This document shows, one piece after another, positions 19,173 through 30,367 of a DNA stretch of 64,000 nucleotides. Each line of letters opens with the position of its first letter. The stretch's first letter is position 1. The position numbers and the translations under genes were made by a program. Source of the stretch: Bin34 sp963422415 (GTDB lineage Bacteria; Chloroflexota; Anaerolineae; Caldilineales; Caldilineaceae); NCBI GenBank assembly GCA_963422415.1, contig OY729430.1:1116001-1180000 (forward strand). The letters are read 5' to 3'. The notes under the pieces are model-generated. The model searched no databases. It saw nothing but the letters and a program-made list of their open reading frames with translations, and was not told the origin of the DNA.

Positions 19173-20270
19173 ATGGCATCTTCGCCTCCGGTTGCCCCTA
19201 GGCACGTTCCCAGGCGGTGTCCACATTGCGGCACCCGCGTGCCACAGGATGCGGAGACCTGCTTTATGTGCGGGCAGTCGATGCACGCCCGCGGCGTGCG
19301 ACGGCCCCGTCTGCATTGGCCCAGCCTGTCCACTGTGGTCATCGTGCTGCTGACGAGCATCGTGGGTTGGCAGCTGCTACGGCCCCGCAGCGGTCCGGTG
19401 GCGGTGGAACCAGCCACGGAACTTCCCATGCCCCCAACACTGGCTCCGCCGACACCGGCACCTACCGCCGTGCCCACGGCCACCCCGTGGCCGACCGCGA
19501 CTCCGATTCCCCCTACGCCGCAGCCATACCGGCATGAAGTGATTGCCAATGAGTCGCTGTGGTCGATCGCCGCGCTCTACGATGTGGATCTGGATGAACT
19601 GCGCGCCCTCAATGATCTGGATTCGGACTTTCTGAGTACCGGTCAGCTGCTGCTGATTCCCGGCGTGAAGGAGTCCGTCTCCGTGGTCCAGGAGGATCTC
19701 GACGACATCGTCTCCACGGTCAACTTCACCTATGAAGTGCAGGTAGGGGACAACATCATCAGCCTCGCCTTGCGCTTTGGAACCACGCCGGACGAAATCT
19801 TCGTGGCCAACGGCCTGTCCCGGGATGTGGTGATTCACAAAGGCGACGTGCTGGTCATTCCCATTCCGCAGCTGACCCGGGAGGTGCTGGTCTCCAGCGA
19901 CCGTGCACCTCGCACCAGCAATTCCATCTATCCCGGCCCGAGACTGTTGAGTCCCGCGGATGGGGCTCTGGTCTCGCGCCGCAACACAATTCTCTTCCAC
20001 TGGCTGAGCGTGGACATATTGGCTCCAAACGAGTGGTATGTGCTGCGCATCTGGCCGCGCACGGGGGATGGACTGGGCCTGCCCACCGTATGGACCAAGG
20101 CCAACAGCCACCTTCTGGACTCGGTCTATGCTCCAGAGGAAGGAGGCAATCAGGAATTTCAGTGGCAAGTGACAGTGGTGCGGGTGATGGCTCCGTCCAT
20201 CCAGAGCGCGCCGCGTGAACTGCAGTCCGCCAGTCTTTCCAGTGAGATTAGGCAATTCACCTGGCAATGA
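19173..20270 (+). CDS. Membrane protein with zinc ribbon and two LysM domains
   Basis: The protein has 365 residues. An N-terminal zinc ribbon uses C16, C19, C30 and C33 (CPHC and CFMC). One membrane helix follows at about 51-69. A Pro/Thr/Ala-rich linker (about 74-118) leads to LysM 1 (about 120-164) and LysM 2 (about 187-230). The remaining 135 residues form a beta-rich domain of unknown type (about 240-365). The layout places the ribbon inside the cell and the peptidoglycan- or glycan-binding LysM domains outside. Its stop overlaps the first ATG of the next frame. Confidence 0.85.
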   Translation: MASSPPVAPRHVPRRCPHCGTRVPQDAETCFMCGQSMHARGVRRPRLHWPSLSTVVIVLLTSIVGWQLLRPRSGPVAVEPATELPMPPTLAPPTPAPTAVPTATPWPTATPIPPTPQPYRHEVIANESLWSIAALYDVDLDELRALNDLDSDFLSTGQLLLIPGVKESVSVVQEDLDDIVSTVNFTYEVQVGDNIISLALRFGTTPDEIFVANGLSRDVVIHKGDVLVIPIPQLTREVLVSSDRAPRTSNSIYPGPRLLSPADGALVSRRNTILFHWLSVDILAPNEWYVLRIWPRTGDGLGLPTVWTKANSHLLDSVYAPEEGGNQEFQWQVTVVRVMAPSIQSAPRELQSASLSSEIRQFTWQ

Positions 20271-20320
20271 TGCCGGCGCCGCGCATCCACTGCCGCACCC
20301 CGACAGGAGCCAAGCCCTTT

Positions 20321-22036
20321 ATGTTGCAATCATTCTTCCCTCGCCCCTGGACCTTGCCAGTCTTGCTGCTGACAGGCTTGGCTCTGGTCGCCTGTCAAGT
20401 GCCGCCGTCCACAGCCGCAACACGGACGGCCACGCCGCCGGCGCAGATTGTGTATGCCATGTATCAGGAGCCAGAACATTTGAATCCCTTGCTGGCATCC
20501 CAGACCGTAGCCAGTGAGGTCGGGTCCTTGGTCGTCGAAGGCGTGCTGGGGTTGGATCCGGAAGGCCAGAATTACCCGGAACTGGCGCGTGTCGTGCCCT
20601 CCGTGGAGAACGGGGGCGTATCCGCCACCGGCCTGACGCTCGACTATGTGTTGCGGGATGACGTGCTGTGGTCCGACGGCGAGCCCTTGACCTGCGATGA
20701 TCTGCTCTTCACCTATGAGGCGGCCACTGATCCAGACAGCGGCGCCGTGCGTCGTACCGGCTGGGATCGGATTGACAGCGTGACTTGCATGGACGATTTC
20801 CACGCCGTCATTCAGTTCGCCGAGTTTTACGCCCCGTTTCTGGGTCTCTTCCATGCCGTTCTGCCGCGCCATGCCACTGGGGCGCCGGCGGAGATGACAC
20901 AGTGGGCCTACAACCGGCTGCCGGTGGGCACCGGGCCCTTCCGACTGGTGGAATGGGTCTCCGGCGATCACATTCTGCTGGCAGCCAATCCCCGGTACCG
21001 GGATTATCCTGCCCATCCGCGGGTGGATCAGGTGGTGGTACGCATCGTACCCAGTCGGGAGGTGGGCAAGGCGCTGTTGCGCAGCCGCGAAATTCACATT
21101 CTGCGCGACCTGACCGAAGGGGATACACCGGAGTTCGCTGATCTGGATACGGTCCAGGTGCACGGCCGACCCAGCCCCCGCACGGAGCGGCTGCTGTTGA
21201 ATCTGGCCGATCCGGCCGTGCCCGCCACCGCGGATCCCCTCAATCATCCCCATCCGTTGCTGGGTGACGTGCGGGTGCGCCAGGCCTTGGAGCTGGCGAT
21301 AGACAAGCAATGGATTGTGGACAACCTGCTGTATGGCGCCACCGAGGTGGCCACCAGCGAGATCGGGCTGGGGTGGGCTGCCTGCAACATTGCGGCCTCC
21401 ACGTACGATCCCGTGCAGGCGCAAGCCTTGTTGACCGAGGCCGGTTTCATCGACGGTGACGGCGATGGGGTGCGTGAATGCACAGGTTGCGTCCACGCGG
21501 CGGAGGGCGTGCCGTTGCGTCTCAAGATACAGACCACGTCTGGCAATCGACTGCGGGAGGACACTCAGGTGCTGCTGACCGAGATGCTGGCTGAGGTAGG
21601 GGTGGATCTCTACATCGAGAACGTGCCCAGTTCGGAGCTGTTTGGCAGTTGGTCCAGCGGAGCCTTTCGCAAGCACGGCAACTTCGACATCCTGATGTAC
21701 ACCACCACGGACGGGATTGACCCGCACCGGCAGATGGCCTCCTATTTTCACAGTGCCAGCATGCCCACGGAAGCCAATGGAGGTGTCGGCAACAACTACA
21801 GCCGCTGGATCGATCCCGCCGCGGACGCGGCTCTGGATCTGGCGGGATCCACGCCCGACAGGGCGGTGCGCGTGGATGCATACCAGGAGGTCTGTCAACT
21901 TGTTGACACCGAATTGCCCCACATCTACCTATATGAGCGCGGCGATTTGCATGGCGTTCTCGCCAGCGTTACCGGCTTTCAGGTCAATCCTTGGGGCAAC
22001 GAGACCTGGAACGCCGAGGAGTGGGCCCTGAACTGA
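20321..22036 (+). CDS. ABC transporter substrate-binding lipoprotein, peptide/nickel family 5
   Basis: The protein has 571 residues from the ATG at 20321; the frame also has an ATG at 20267 that would put 18 extra residues before the signal. The signal peptide ends in LVAC (lipobox). The SBP_bac_5 fold is indicated by LRDDVLWSDGEPL, the aromatic ligand region, and the repeated GTGPFRL segment. It binds oligopeptides, or a similar solute, outside the membrane. The next two genes encode matching DppB- and DppC-type permeases, but no ATPase genes follow. Confidence 0.9.
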   Translation: MLQSFFPRPWTLPVLLLTGLALVACQVPPSTAATRTATPPAQIVYAMYQEPEHLNPLLASQTVASEVGSLVVEGVLGLDPEGQNYPELARVVPSVENGGVSATGLTLDYVLRDDVLWSDGEPLTCDDLLFTYEAATDPDSGAVRRTGWDRIDSVTCMDDFHAVIQFAEFYAPFLGLFHAVLPRHATGAPAEMTQWAYNRLPVGTGPFRLVEWVSGDHILLAANPRYRDYPAHPRVDQVVVRIVPSREVGKALLRSREIHILRDLTEGDTPEFADLDTVQVHGRPSPRTERLLLNLADPAVPATADPLNHPHPLLGDVRVRQALELAIDKQWIVDNLLYGATEVATSEIGLGWAACNIAASTYDPVQAQALLTEAGFIDGDGDGVRECTGCVHAAEGVPLRLKIQTTSGNRLREDTQVLLTEMLAEVGVDLYIENVPSSELFGSWSSGAFRKHGNFDILMYTTTDGIDPHRQMASYFHSASMPTEANGGVGNNYSRWIDPAADAALDLAGSTPDRAVRVDAYQEVCQLVDTELPHIYLYERGDLHGVLASVTGFQVNPWGNETWNAEEWALN

Positions 22037-22050
22037 ATACGGCGGGCACC

Positions 22051-23073
22051 GTGCATGCCTATGTAATCCGTCGTCTGTTGCAGGCGCTGCCGTTGTTGCT
22101 GCTGATCAGCCTGTTGACGTTCCTGTTGGCGGAGGCAACTCCAGGCGGGCCGCTGGCGGCCTACGCCGAAGATCCTGACCTGGCGCCGGAGGATCTGGCA
22201 CGTCTGGAGGCACAGTTGGGGCTGGCGGAGCCGATGTGGCAGCGGTACGGTCACTGGCTTTCGCGCATGGCGCATGGCGACTGGGGTTACAGTCTTGTGA
22301 CGCACCGACCTGTGGTGCAGGAAATCGGGGAACGGTTGCCCCGCACCTTGCTCCTGATGGGACTCTCCCTGGTCCTTACGCTGGCCTTGGCCCTGCCGCT
22401 GGGCATCTTGGCCGCGGTGCGCCAATATTCCCTGTCAGATCACTTGATTACACTGGGAGCCTTTGTCGGGCAGGCCGTGCCCGTCTTCTGGTTGGGCTTG
22501 TTGTTGATCACGGTCTTCAATGTATGGCTCCACCATCCGGTCAGCCCGTCCCTGGGCTTTGCCTGGGTTCATCTGTGGAACTGTGCGGACTGCGCTCCGT
22601 TGCTGCCGGGTGGCGGCATGGCGCCCTTTGGCGGAGTCGGGGTGCAACTGGGCGCGCGCCTGCGGCATTTGCTGTTGCCTGTGGCCATGTTGACGCTGGT
22701 CAGCGTCGGCACCTACCTGCGGTTCATGCGCGGCCAGATGCTGGAGGTGTTGCACATGGACTATATGCGGACGGCGCGGGCCAAGGGGCTGCCGAAACGC
22801 AGCATGTTGGCGCCCCATGCAGTCAAGAACGCGTTGCTGCCGGTGGTTACCGTCCTGGCCCTGGACCTGCCGGGGATCTTTGGCGGGGCCCTGTTTACGG
22901 AGATTCTCTTCTCGTGGCCCGGCATGGGGCGGCTTTTCTACCGGTCCGCGCAGCGCGTGGACTTTCCCCTGCTGATGGGCATTGTACTGGTCAATGCCGC
23001 CCTGATCGTCTTCTGCAACTTGGTTGCGGATATCCTCTACGCCTACCTGGATCCACGGGTCCGGTACAACTAG
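22051..23073 (+). CDS. ABC transporter permease, DppB/OppB type
   Basis: The protein has 340 residues from the GTG at 22051. The first helix is followed by the DppB signature TPGGPLAAY, and six helices are predicted. The coupling loop is EVLHMDYMRTARAKGLPKR, a standard EAA motif. It forms the import channel with the next gene. The start is chosen because the helix VIRRLLQALPLLL begins right after it. Confidence 0.92.
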   Translation: MHAYVIRRLLQALPLLLLISLLTFLLAEATPGGPLAAYAEDPDLAPEDLARLEAQLGLAEPMWQRYGHWLSRMAHGDWGYSLVTHRPVVQEIGERLPRTLLLMGLSLVLTLALALPLGILAAVRQYSLSDHLITLGAFVGQAVPVFWLGLLLITVFNVWLHHPVSPSLGFAWVHLWNCADCAPLLPGGGMAPFGGVGVQLGARLRHLLLPVAMLTLVSVGTYLRFMRGQMLEVLHMDYMRTARAKGLPKRSMLAPHAVKNALLPVVTVLALDLPGIFGGALFTEILFSWPGMGRLFYRSAQRVDFPLLMGIVLVNAALIVFCNLVADILYAYLDPRVRYN

Positions 23074-23085
23074 CCGACGACCATC

Positions 23086-23988
23086 ATGAGCGTACAGGTA
23101 GCAGGGCACATCCAGGCCACGCAGTCCCGGCACGTCGGGACGGTGCATGGCCCGGCCGTGGCCGGGGCCACGGTGTTGGCGCTGATTGTGATTGGCTGCA
23201 CCACCGTATCCTGGTGGTCTCCCTATCACAGCGAGAAATCCAATCTGCCGGAGCGTTATCTGGCTCCTTCCTGGCACCATCCCATGGGTACGGATGGTCT
23301 AGGCCGGGATCTGCTGACACGGGTGCTGTATGGAGGCCGCATTTCCCTGACCGTGGGCCTCCTGACCACGGCTTTGGGAGTGGCCTTGGGCGTTAGTCTG
23401 GGTTCTTTGGCCGGTCTGCAGGGGGAGTGGGCGGACAACCTGATCATGCGGGTGGCGGATGTCTTTCTGGCCTTGCCGCGCATCATTGTGTTGATTCTGA
23501 TGGCCGTCGTACTCCGCCAGATGGATCTGCCCTTGCTGCAGCAAGGCGGCGGCGTGATCGGCATTGTGATGATTCTGGGCCTGCTTTCCTGGATGGGAGT
23601 GGCCCGGCAGGTGCGGTCCCAGTTATTGGTGTTGAAGGAAGGAGACTTTGCGTTGGCGGCCCGGGCCGTGGGTGTGGCGCCCATCGCCGTACTGTGGCAC
23701 CACCTGCTGCCCAATGCTTGGACTCCCGTCATCGTCGCGGCCACGCTGCGCATTGCCGGCGCGGTGATGGCCGAGTCGGGCCTGAGTTTTCTGGGTTTCG
23801 GCGTGCAACCGCCCACTCCCACGTGGGGCAACATCCTGACCAACGGGCAGGACGAGCTACTGAAGGGCCACTTCTGGCTGGCGCTGTTTCCGGGGCTGAT
23901 GATCTTCCTGACGGTGATTGCCATCAATTTTCTGGGAGACGGTCTGCGGGACGCTCTGGATCCCCGAAGGAGCCCGAGTGGCGGATAA
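23086..23988 (+). CDS. ABC transporter permease, DppC/OppC type
   Basis: The protein has 300 residues. The N-terminus has the OppC pattern: one helix, then a periplasmic linker ending in HPMGTDGLGRDLLTRVLYGGRISL. The EAA loop reads GDFALAARAVGVAPIAVLWHHLLPN. It should pair with the upstream DppB-type protein. No ATPase genes are adjacent, so the ATPase subunits must be encoded elsewhere. The gene ends 92 bases before the convergent subtilase. Confidence 0.92.
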   Translation: MSVQVAGHIQATQSRHVGTVHGPAVAGATVLALIVIGCTTVSWWSPYHSEKSNLPERYLAPSWHHPMGTDGLGRDLLTRVLYGGRISLTVGLLTTALGVALGVSLGSLAGLQGEWADNLIMRVADVFLALPRIIVLILMAVVLRQMDLPLLQQGGGVIGIVMILGLLSWMGVARQVRSQLLVLKEGDFALAARAVGVAPIAVLWHHLLPNAWTPVIVAATLRIAGAVMAESGLSFLGFGVQPPTPTWGNILTNGQDELLKGHFWLALFPGLMIFLTVIAINFLGDGLRDALDPRRSPSGG

Positions 23989-24079
23989 GGACCCAAGATC
24001 CAGAGCAAGTCACCGTGGCGGCAAGACTCCCTCCCAACATCGGCGCGGCGACTCGATGGGCTTTGCACTGTATCTAGAT

Positions 24080-25393
24080 CTAGCGGACCGCTCCCGGCTT
24101 GGTGGCCCAGTGATGCAGTTTCTCCACGGCGCGACCCCAACGCGGGGCCAGACAGCCCATGGCGGCGGGGGGCTGCGGAACCGGCGCGGACGGTGGGGAC
24201 ACAGGATCTGGAGACTTGAGGCGGGGGGCCCGCAGCGACTGTAAGGCTATGTCCGCCTGTAGCAGTCCTGCGCCTTGGGCCGTGACCGGCAAATTCAAGG
24301 GGGCGCTGTGCAGTTGCAGGATGGCCTTGATTTCCGAGGCGGTCAGCTGCGGCGCGATCTCCCGCATCAAGGCTGCCAAGCCGGCCACCAGCGGGGCGGC
24401 CATGCTGGTGCCGCTCATGCTCGTATAGGCGTGATTTAGGATGGTTCCGATGTGAGTGTCCCGCGCCCGGGCCGCGACTACCTCGAAGCCCGGGGCCACC
24501 AGGTCCGGCTTGATCAAGCCTTGGGCGGTCGGGCCGCGGCTGCTGAAGGTAGTCACCTGATCCGACAAGTCGGTGGCTCCGACCGTAATCACCCGGGGAG
24601 CGGATCCAGGGCTGCCAATGGTGCGCGGAAAGGGGCCAGCGTTGCCGGCGGCCACCGTTACCACAATGTTGGCCTCCACCAGATTGGCGCACAGGCGACT
24701 GAGGGGATCCACTCCGTGGACGCTGACTTCCGCCCCGACGGACAGATTGATGACCTGCGCGCCCGAGGCAGCCAACCACTCAATGCCGAGCATGACCTTG
24801 CTCATGTGGCCGGATCCGCCCTGATGCAGGACACGGGCGGCCAGAATGCGGGCCAGCGGCGCCGCGCCGGCGTACCGACCGTCACTGGCCGCCCCCGACC
24901 CGCAGGCTACCGAGGCGACATGCGTGCCATGCCCGTCCGGATCCGGCGGTCCGCCCTCTTCCAGAAAGTCCCGAAATCCTTCGATGCGACCTGCGAAGTC
25001 AGGATGGTCCCGGTCCAAGCCGGTGTCCGCGATCCCGATTCGGATGCCGTCTCCATAGACCCCGAAGTCGGCCCAGGCGCGAGAGATCCCGACATGCCGC
25101 ACAGAGTTGTCCACACAGGCGCTGCACAGTGCATCCAGCCAGACGGCTTGCAGGCTGCCTTGTCGGGCTGCATGTTCCACCTCGGTACGCCGCATCCGGG
25201 CCGCCGCGAAATGGAGATAGCGTCCGTCTCCTTCCACTACATGCTGAAAGGTGGCGGCCCGGGTGGTCTGCCTATGGAAATGGGCTTGCGCATCCGCATC
25301 GGGGAAGAGCACTATTACGGGCACGGTATCCGCCCGCGTGGTGGCCGCCGTCTCGAATATTCTGGGATCAACAAAGGGGGCGGACGTGTCCAT
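24080..25393 (-). CDS. Subtilisin-like serine protease (S8 family), no signal peptide
   Basis: The protein has 437 residues. The catalytic triad is D123 in IADTGLD, H155 in GHGTHVA and S330 in SGTSMAAP; the oxyanion Asn is N251. Residues about 24-85 look like an inhibitor I9-type prodomain. The C-terminal 60 residues are Pro-rich and end in a basic tail. No secretion signal is visible, so it is either intracellular or exported by another route. It lies convergent to the ABC permease and divergent from the SDR. Confidence 0.92.
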   Translation of the reverse strand: MDTSAPFVDPRIFETAATTRADTVPVIVLFPDADAQAHFHRQTTRAATFQHVVEGDGRYLHFAAARMRRTEVEHAARQGSLQAVWLDALCSACVDNSVRHVGISRAWADFGVYGDGIRIGIADTGLDRDHPDFAGRIEGFRDFLEEGGPPDPDGHGTHVASVACGSGAASDGRYAGAAPLARILAARVLHQGGSGHMSKVMLGIEWLAASGAQVINLSVGAEVSVHGVDPLSRLCANLVEANIVVTVAAGNAGPFPRTIGSPGSAPRVITVGATDLSDQVTTFSSRGPTAQGLIKPDLVAPGFEVVAARARDTHIGTILNHAYTSMSGTSMAAPLVAGLAALMREIAPQLTASEIKAILQLHSAPLNLPVTAQGAGLLQADIALQSLRAPRLKSPDPVSPPSAPVPQPPAAMGCLAPRWGRAVEKLHHWATKPGAVR

Positions 25394-25595
25394 GCGGGGC
25401 CAGCTTCAATGATGGGCGCCGCCCCCGCGATGCGGCGGGGGCTTGAACCAGACAGGGCATGAAATGGGATTCTAGCGCCCGGGGGCCCGCCTTGTCGGGC
25501 TGTTGGTTCCAGCGATGGGTGAAAGCCGAGACGGCTGCGGCCAAGTACAATGAAACCGCCGTCGAATCCCGACACGACTACAGGGGCGCGCAAAG

Positions 25596-26402
25596 ATGCA
25601 ACAGGCTTTCAGAGGGAAGGTGGTGGTTCTGACGGGGGCCACGTCCGGCATTGGTCGGTCCATGAGTCTGCAGTTGGCCCGGTCCGGAGCGCAACTGGTG
25701 CTGGCTGCCCGATCCGAGAGCCGCCTGGAGGATGTGCAGCGGGATTGCCAGGCCGAAGGCGGATTTGCAGTGACGCAGATCACGGACGTGACCTCGGAGG
25801 CGAGCTGCCAGCGGTTGATGGAGAGGACGGTCTCCGATCTGGGCGGCATCGATGTTCTGATCAACAACGCAGGCCAGTCCATGCTGGCTCGCGTGGACGA
25901 AATGGCGGATCTGTCACTGGCGCGGCGCATGATGGAAGTCAACTATTTCGGCGGTGTCAACTGCACCTTCCACGCTCTGCCGCATCTGAAGAGGAGCAAG
26001 GGGCGCCTAGGCGTGATCGCCAGCCTCACGGGGCGGGTGCCCGTGCCCACGCGCGCGGCGTATGCCGCGGCCAAGATTGCCTCGGCGCGTTTTCACGAAT
26101 CGCTGCGCATTGAACTGGCGGACACCGGAGTCAGCGTGACCGTGGTTTTTCCGGACTTTGTGGCGACCGAGATCCGGGCGCGCTCCTTGGGTGGAGACAA
26201 CAATCCGCTGGGATCCAGTCCCTTCGCCGAGGGACACATGATGACGTCCGCGCAGTGTGCCGAGAAGGCTCTGCAAGCCATTGCCAGACGCAGCCGAGGG
26301 CCTATTCTGTCCTTGCGGGGCAATGCCGCGGTGATTGCCAAGGCCCTGATTCCAGGGGTTGTGGATACAATCGCGCGTCGGGCCATCCGCAAGGGCAAAT
26401 AG
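25596..26402 (+). CDS. Short-chain dehydrogenase
   Basis: The protein has 268 residues. The cofactor motif is TGATSGIG (14-21), then NNAG, and the catalytic pair is YAAAK with a Ser in IASLTG. It is a classical SDR. The C-terminal part (KALIPGVVDTIARRAIRKGK) suggests a membrane-associated or retinol-dehydrogenase-like subgroup, but substrate cannot be told from the sequence. It is divergent from the subtilase. A TACAAT box lies at 25546, 44 bases before the start, with no good -35. Confidence 0.88.
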   Translation: MQQAFRGKVVVLTGATSGIGRSMSLQLARSGAQLVLAARSESRLEDVQRDCQAEGGFAVTQITDVTSEASCQRLMERTVSDLGGIDVLINNAGQSMLARVDEMADLSLARRMMEVNYFGGVNCTFHALPHLKRSKGRLGVIASLTGRVPVPTRAAYAAAKIASARFHESLRIELADTGVSVTVVFPDFVATEIRARSLGGDNNPLGSSPFAEGHMMTSAQCAEKALQAIARRSRGPILSLRGNAAVIAKALIPGVVDTIARRAIRKGK

Positions 26403-26405
26403 GGA

Positions 26406-27269
26406 TTATGTCGCCACGCTGCGCTCTATGGGACGTGCCGGATCCGTAATCCAATGACTCCAGGACCCTATGTAGTTGCGGGGCAACCCCAGTCCCGCAT
26501 ACACGGAAGCCAGGATGACGTGGCAGGAGCTGACTCCCGAACCGCAATAGGCAATGGTTTGTTCCGTGGCCCGAGAGCCAAGGACCCGTTCCAGCCGCGC
26601 CTTCAGTTCCTCTGGCGACCGGAAGCTACCTTCCGCGTTCAGGGTATCTCCGTGAGGCAGGTTGGCAGCGCCGGGAATGTGTCCGGCCGGCTGGTCCATC
26701 GGATCCGCATGGCCCGCAAAGCGGTGGGCCGAACGGCAGTCCACCATGCCCCAGTCCCCTGATCCGAGTGTGGCCCTGACCTCTTCTGCCGTCACGGTCA
26801 GGTGTTGGTTCACCTTCGCTTGGAAGTCGCCTTGCGCGGGGGATGGCGTCACGGTGTCCCTGGGATAGCCCAACTGGGTCCACTGCGTGAACCCGCCATC
26901 CAGGACGGATTGATGGGAGTGGCCCACCCAATGCAACATCCACCACAGACGACTGGCGAAGGGTCCCCGACCGTCATCGTAGGCAATCACATGGGTATCT
27001 TGGCTGATTCCCCAGCGACGGAGCGTGGCGGCAAAGTCCTCCGGATCCGGGAGCGGATGGCGTCCGGTGTGCCCGGGCGTCACCGGGTCGCTCAAGTCTC
27101 GGTCCAAATGGGCATAGCGGGCTCCTGGCACGTGTCCCGCCTGGTAGTTCCGGCGACCGGCCTCTGTGTCCTTGAGGTCAAAGCGACAGTCCATCCAGCA
27201 GAGACGGGAAGGATCCGAAATCGTGAGGTCATGAGCCGTCGCGGCGGAGATGAGAGGCGATTCGATCAT
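26406..27269 (-). CDS. sseA: Sulfurtransferase (rhodanese / 3-mercaptopyruvate type)
   Basis: The protein has 287 residues from the ATG at 27269, with a perfect AAGGAGG upstream; this start drops 15 residues of the open frame. Two rhodanese domains are present. The C-terminal one carries the active-site Cys C242 in CGSGVS, the loop of 3-mercaptopyruvate sulfurtransferases (CGSGVTA) rather than the CRKGVT loop of thiosulfate rhodanese. It moves sulfane sulfur to cyanide or thiols. It ends three bases after the SDR, facing it. Confidence 0.88.
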   Translation of the reverse strand: MIESPLISAATAHDLTISDPSRLCWMDCRFDLKDTEAGRRNYQAGHVPGARYAHLDRDLSDPVTPGHTGRHPLPDPEDFAATLRRWGISQDTHVIAYDDGRGPFASRLWWMLHWVGHSHQSVLDGGFTQWTQLGYPRDTVTPSPAQGDFQAKVNQHLTVTAEEVRATLGSGDWGMVDCRSAHRFAGHADPMDQPAGHIPGAANLPHGDTLNAEGSFRSPEELKARLERVLGSRATEQTIAYCGSGVSSCHVILASVYAGLGLPRNYIGSWSHWITDPARPIERSVAT

Positions 27270-27493
27270 GGGGATGGTCCTCCTTATGTTTTTGTGCGGA
27301 GATGGCGTTTTCATAATAGGCGCTGCTGCAGCCTGTCAGAAGAGAGGAAGCACCAAGAGTGCGTCGGATATCCTGTCCAGACGCTGCATCAGGGCCGCGC
27401 GCGGAACCCATTCTGTTGCCTTTTCCCGCGGCGCGCCAAGAGCGGTTTGCAGTGACGAGGCCGATCCCTCCGTCAAGACCCGGTGCGCGCCGC

Positions 27494-28288
27494 CTAGGAT
27501 TGTCCTTGCCCTGTGTCCGCCCACTGTGTGCGCAGAAATTCCATGCTGGGACCGATCTCCGCTTCCAGGTCGCCCCAGCGGCACTCCACGGAAATCATGC
27601 CATCATAGTTGGCCTTGGTGACCTCCTCCACAAACTCCTTGTAAGGGTAGGAGCCGGATCCTGGATAGAGCCGTCCCGTGTCCGCGACATGAATGTGGCG
27701 CAGCCAGGGTCCGTACTGCGCAATGGCGTCCAGAGGCTCATGGTCTTCATCCATGTGATAGAAGTCGGCCAGCACCATCACGTTGGGATGCGCCACGCGC
27801 TCGGCATAAAAGACGCCTTCCCCCACGGAATTCACGATGTTGGATTCCTTGCCGTTGAGGGGTTCGATGGCAATGGTGATATTGTGCTGCGCGGCCCAGT
27901 GCCCCGCCAGATGCAGAAACCGGATTACCTGGTCCTTGGCCAGATCCCGATCGAAACCCTCGGGCACATGGCGCGAGTACCCGCTGCCCCAGACCACAAT
28001 CCGCGCGCCTACGGTGGCCGCCCGCCGGAGGGCCGTGCTGACATACGCCGCCACCTGGTCCCATTGCACGTCCGGGCCGGTGACCTTGAGGTCTGCCGGG
28101 ATGAAGCCGCTGAAGGCCTGAATCGGGAGAGAGGCCGCCTCGAATGCAGCCATCTGGCTCTTGACCTGATCATCGTCGTCCGGCAAGGCCGGTCGCAACT
28201 CGGCCACGCCACACTCAAGGTAGTCGCAGCCTTGCGCCGATGCGATGGGGTGGGCAGTGATCGGAGAGCAGATGCCAAATTCAATCAT
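27494..28288 (-). CDS. Sugar phosphate isomerase/epimerase-like TIM barrel (AP endonuclease 2 family)
   Basis: The protein has 264 residues from the ATG at 28288, preceded by AAGGAA. The xylose-isomerase-like barrel is shown by YLECGVAEL, ITIAIEPLNGKESN, LADFYHMDED and the C-terminal ISVECRWG, which supply acidic and His metal ligands. Such enzymes isomerise or epimerise sugars, hydroxypyruvate or myo-inositol intermediates. The precise substrate is not visible. It lies between the sulfurtransferase and msrQ on the same strand. Confidence 0.83.
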   Translation of the reverse strand: MIEFGICSPITAHPIASAQGCDYLECGVAELRPALPDDDDQVKSQMAAFEAASLPIQAFSGFIPADLKVTGPDVQWDQVAAYVSTALRRAATVGARIVVWGSGYSRHVPEGFDRDLAKDQVIRFLHLAGHWAAQHNITIAIEPLNGKESNIVNSVGEGVFYAERVAHPNVMVLADFYHMDEDHEPLDAIAQYGPWLRHIHVADTGRLYPGSGSYPYKEFVEEVTKANYDGMISVECRWGDLEAEIGPSMEFLRTQWADTGQGQS

Positions 28289-28384
28289 GGCAATTCCTTG
28301 TTGGGTTGATGGGGCCAAAGCAAGAGGAAGCGTATGCACATGGTACCGAGAAGGCCCAAGTCAGACCAAATGCCGAACGATCGA

Positions 28385-29113
28385 CTATGTCGCGGCAGAT
28401 GAGGCCGGAGCCGGTCTGCCGGAACGGCCCTTCCGGCGTCTATTGCGATAGTTCACGATGGAACGGCGCAGGACGGGCGCCCGCAGCAACAGCATGATGG
28501 CGATCAGCTCCAGGCGGACATATCCGTTGGTGAGCAGCTGCCCCCCTATTTGGGCAAGATTCCCATCCAGCAGCAGGGTCAGTAGATTCGGACGCTTGTC
28601 AATCCAGATGTAGTGCAGGGCGGCCAAAATCACGATGACGTACATCAACTTGTGCAGACGAGTCCAATTCTTGCGCAGTCGTTTCTGCCAGCCCTGGGTT
28701 GAAGTGATGCCCAGGGGCACCATGAACAGAAAGGCCAGGAACCCCGCCCGGTACACGTTTCGCCCGAAGATGTCGCTGAATATGCCTTCCCAGAAAAACG
28801 CGTGAAAGAGTGTGATGAAAATGACGAAATGGAGGGAGATCGCGACCAGACCATATACCCCCAAGGGGCGCCGGATGCGGGCCAGGGGCGACCATCCCGT
28901 GAGAGTGATCAGAGGCGTGCAGGCCAGGGACAGCATGATCAGATTCAAGCCTGTCTCCCCGGTCTCCTTGGTGAGCCAGTCCACCTCGTCCACGGGGGCG
29001 TCCACGAAGAACTCCACCGCATGGAACAGGAAGTACACCAAGACGCCCCCATGGACGACCAGCGTGAGCCAGTGGATGCGGCGCCTCTTCATCCAAGAGT
29101 AGACCATGTTCAT
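28385..29113 (-). CDS. msrQ: MsrQ, heme membrane subunit of the MsrPQ repair system
   Basis: The protein has 242 residues with six predicted membrane helices. It belongs to the ferric-reductase-like transmembrane family. Helix histidines are visible (VVHGGVLVY, SLHFVIF, ITLFHAFF, LHKLMYVIV, LHYIW). MsrQ carries electrons from the quinone pool to the periplasmic molybdoenzyme MsrP, which reduces methionine sulfoxide in oxidised envelope proteins. It follows msrP by 68 bases, the standard pair. Confidence 0.92.
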   Translation of the reverse strand: MNMVYSWMKRRRIHWLTLVVHGGVLVYFLFHAVEFFVDAPVDEVDWLTKETGETGLNLIMLSLACTPLITLTGWSPLARIRRPLGVYGLVAISLHFVIFITLFHAFFWEGIFSDIFGRNVYRAGFLAFLFMVPLGITSTQGWQKRLRKNWTRLHKLMYVIVILAALHYIWIDKRPNLLTLLLDGNLAQIGGQLLTNGYVRLELIAIMLLLRAPVLRRSIVNYRNRRRKGRSGRPAPASSAAT

Positions 29114-29181
29114 GGCAACGATTTTTCAGTGTCTGTTGAGTCCCCATTGCATGTCTGGGGGTCCAAGGTCAGACGCGTTTC

Positions 29182-30249
<1,068 letters not shown>

Positions 30250-30367
30250 TGTGGGCAAATCACAATTGGAACCCTTCTCGCTCCTTGACCCTGCCATCTG
30301 GAATGGTCAGGCTTGGCCATTCTAGCATAGGGGATTCTACGGGATTCCGTGGAGGGTTGCAGGGTCT

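Noticed and set aside
20321..23988. A complete oligopeptide importer
   Set aside because: Only the binding protein and two permeases are present; the next gene is a convergent protease, not an ATPase.
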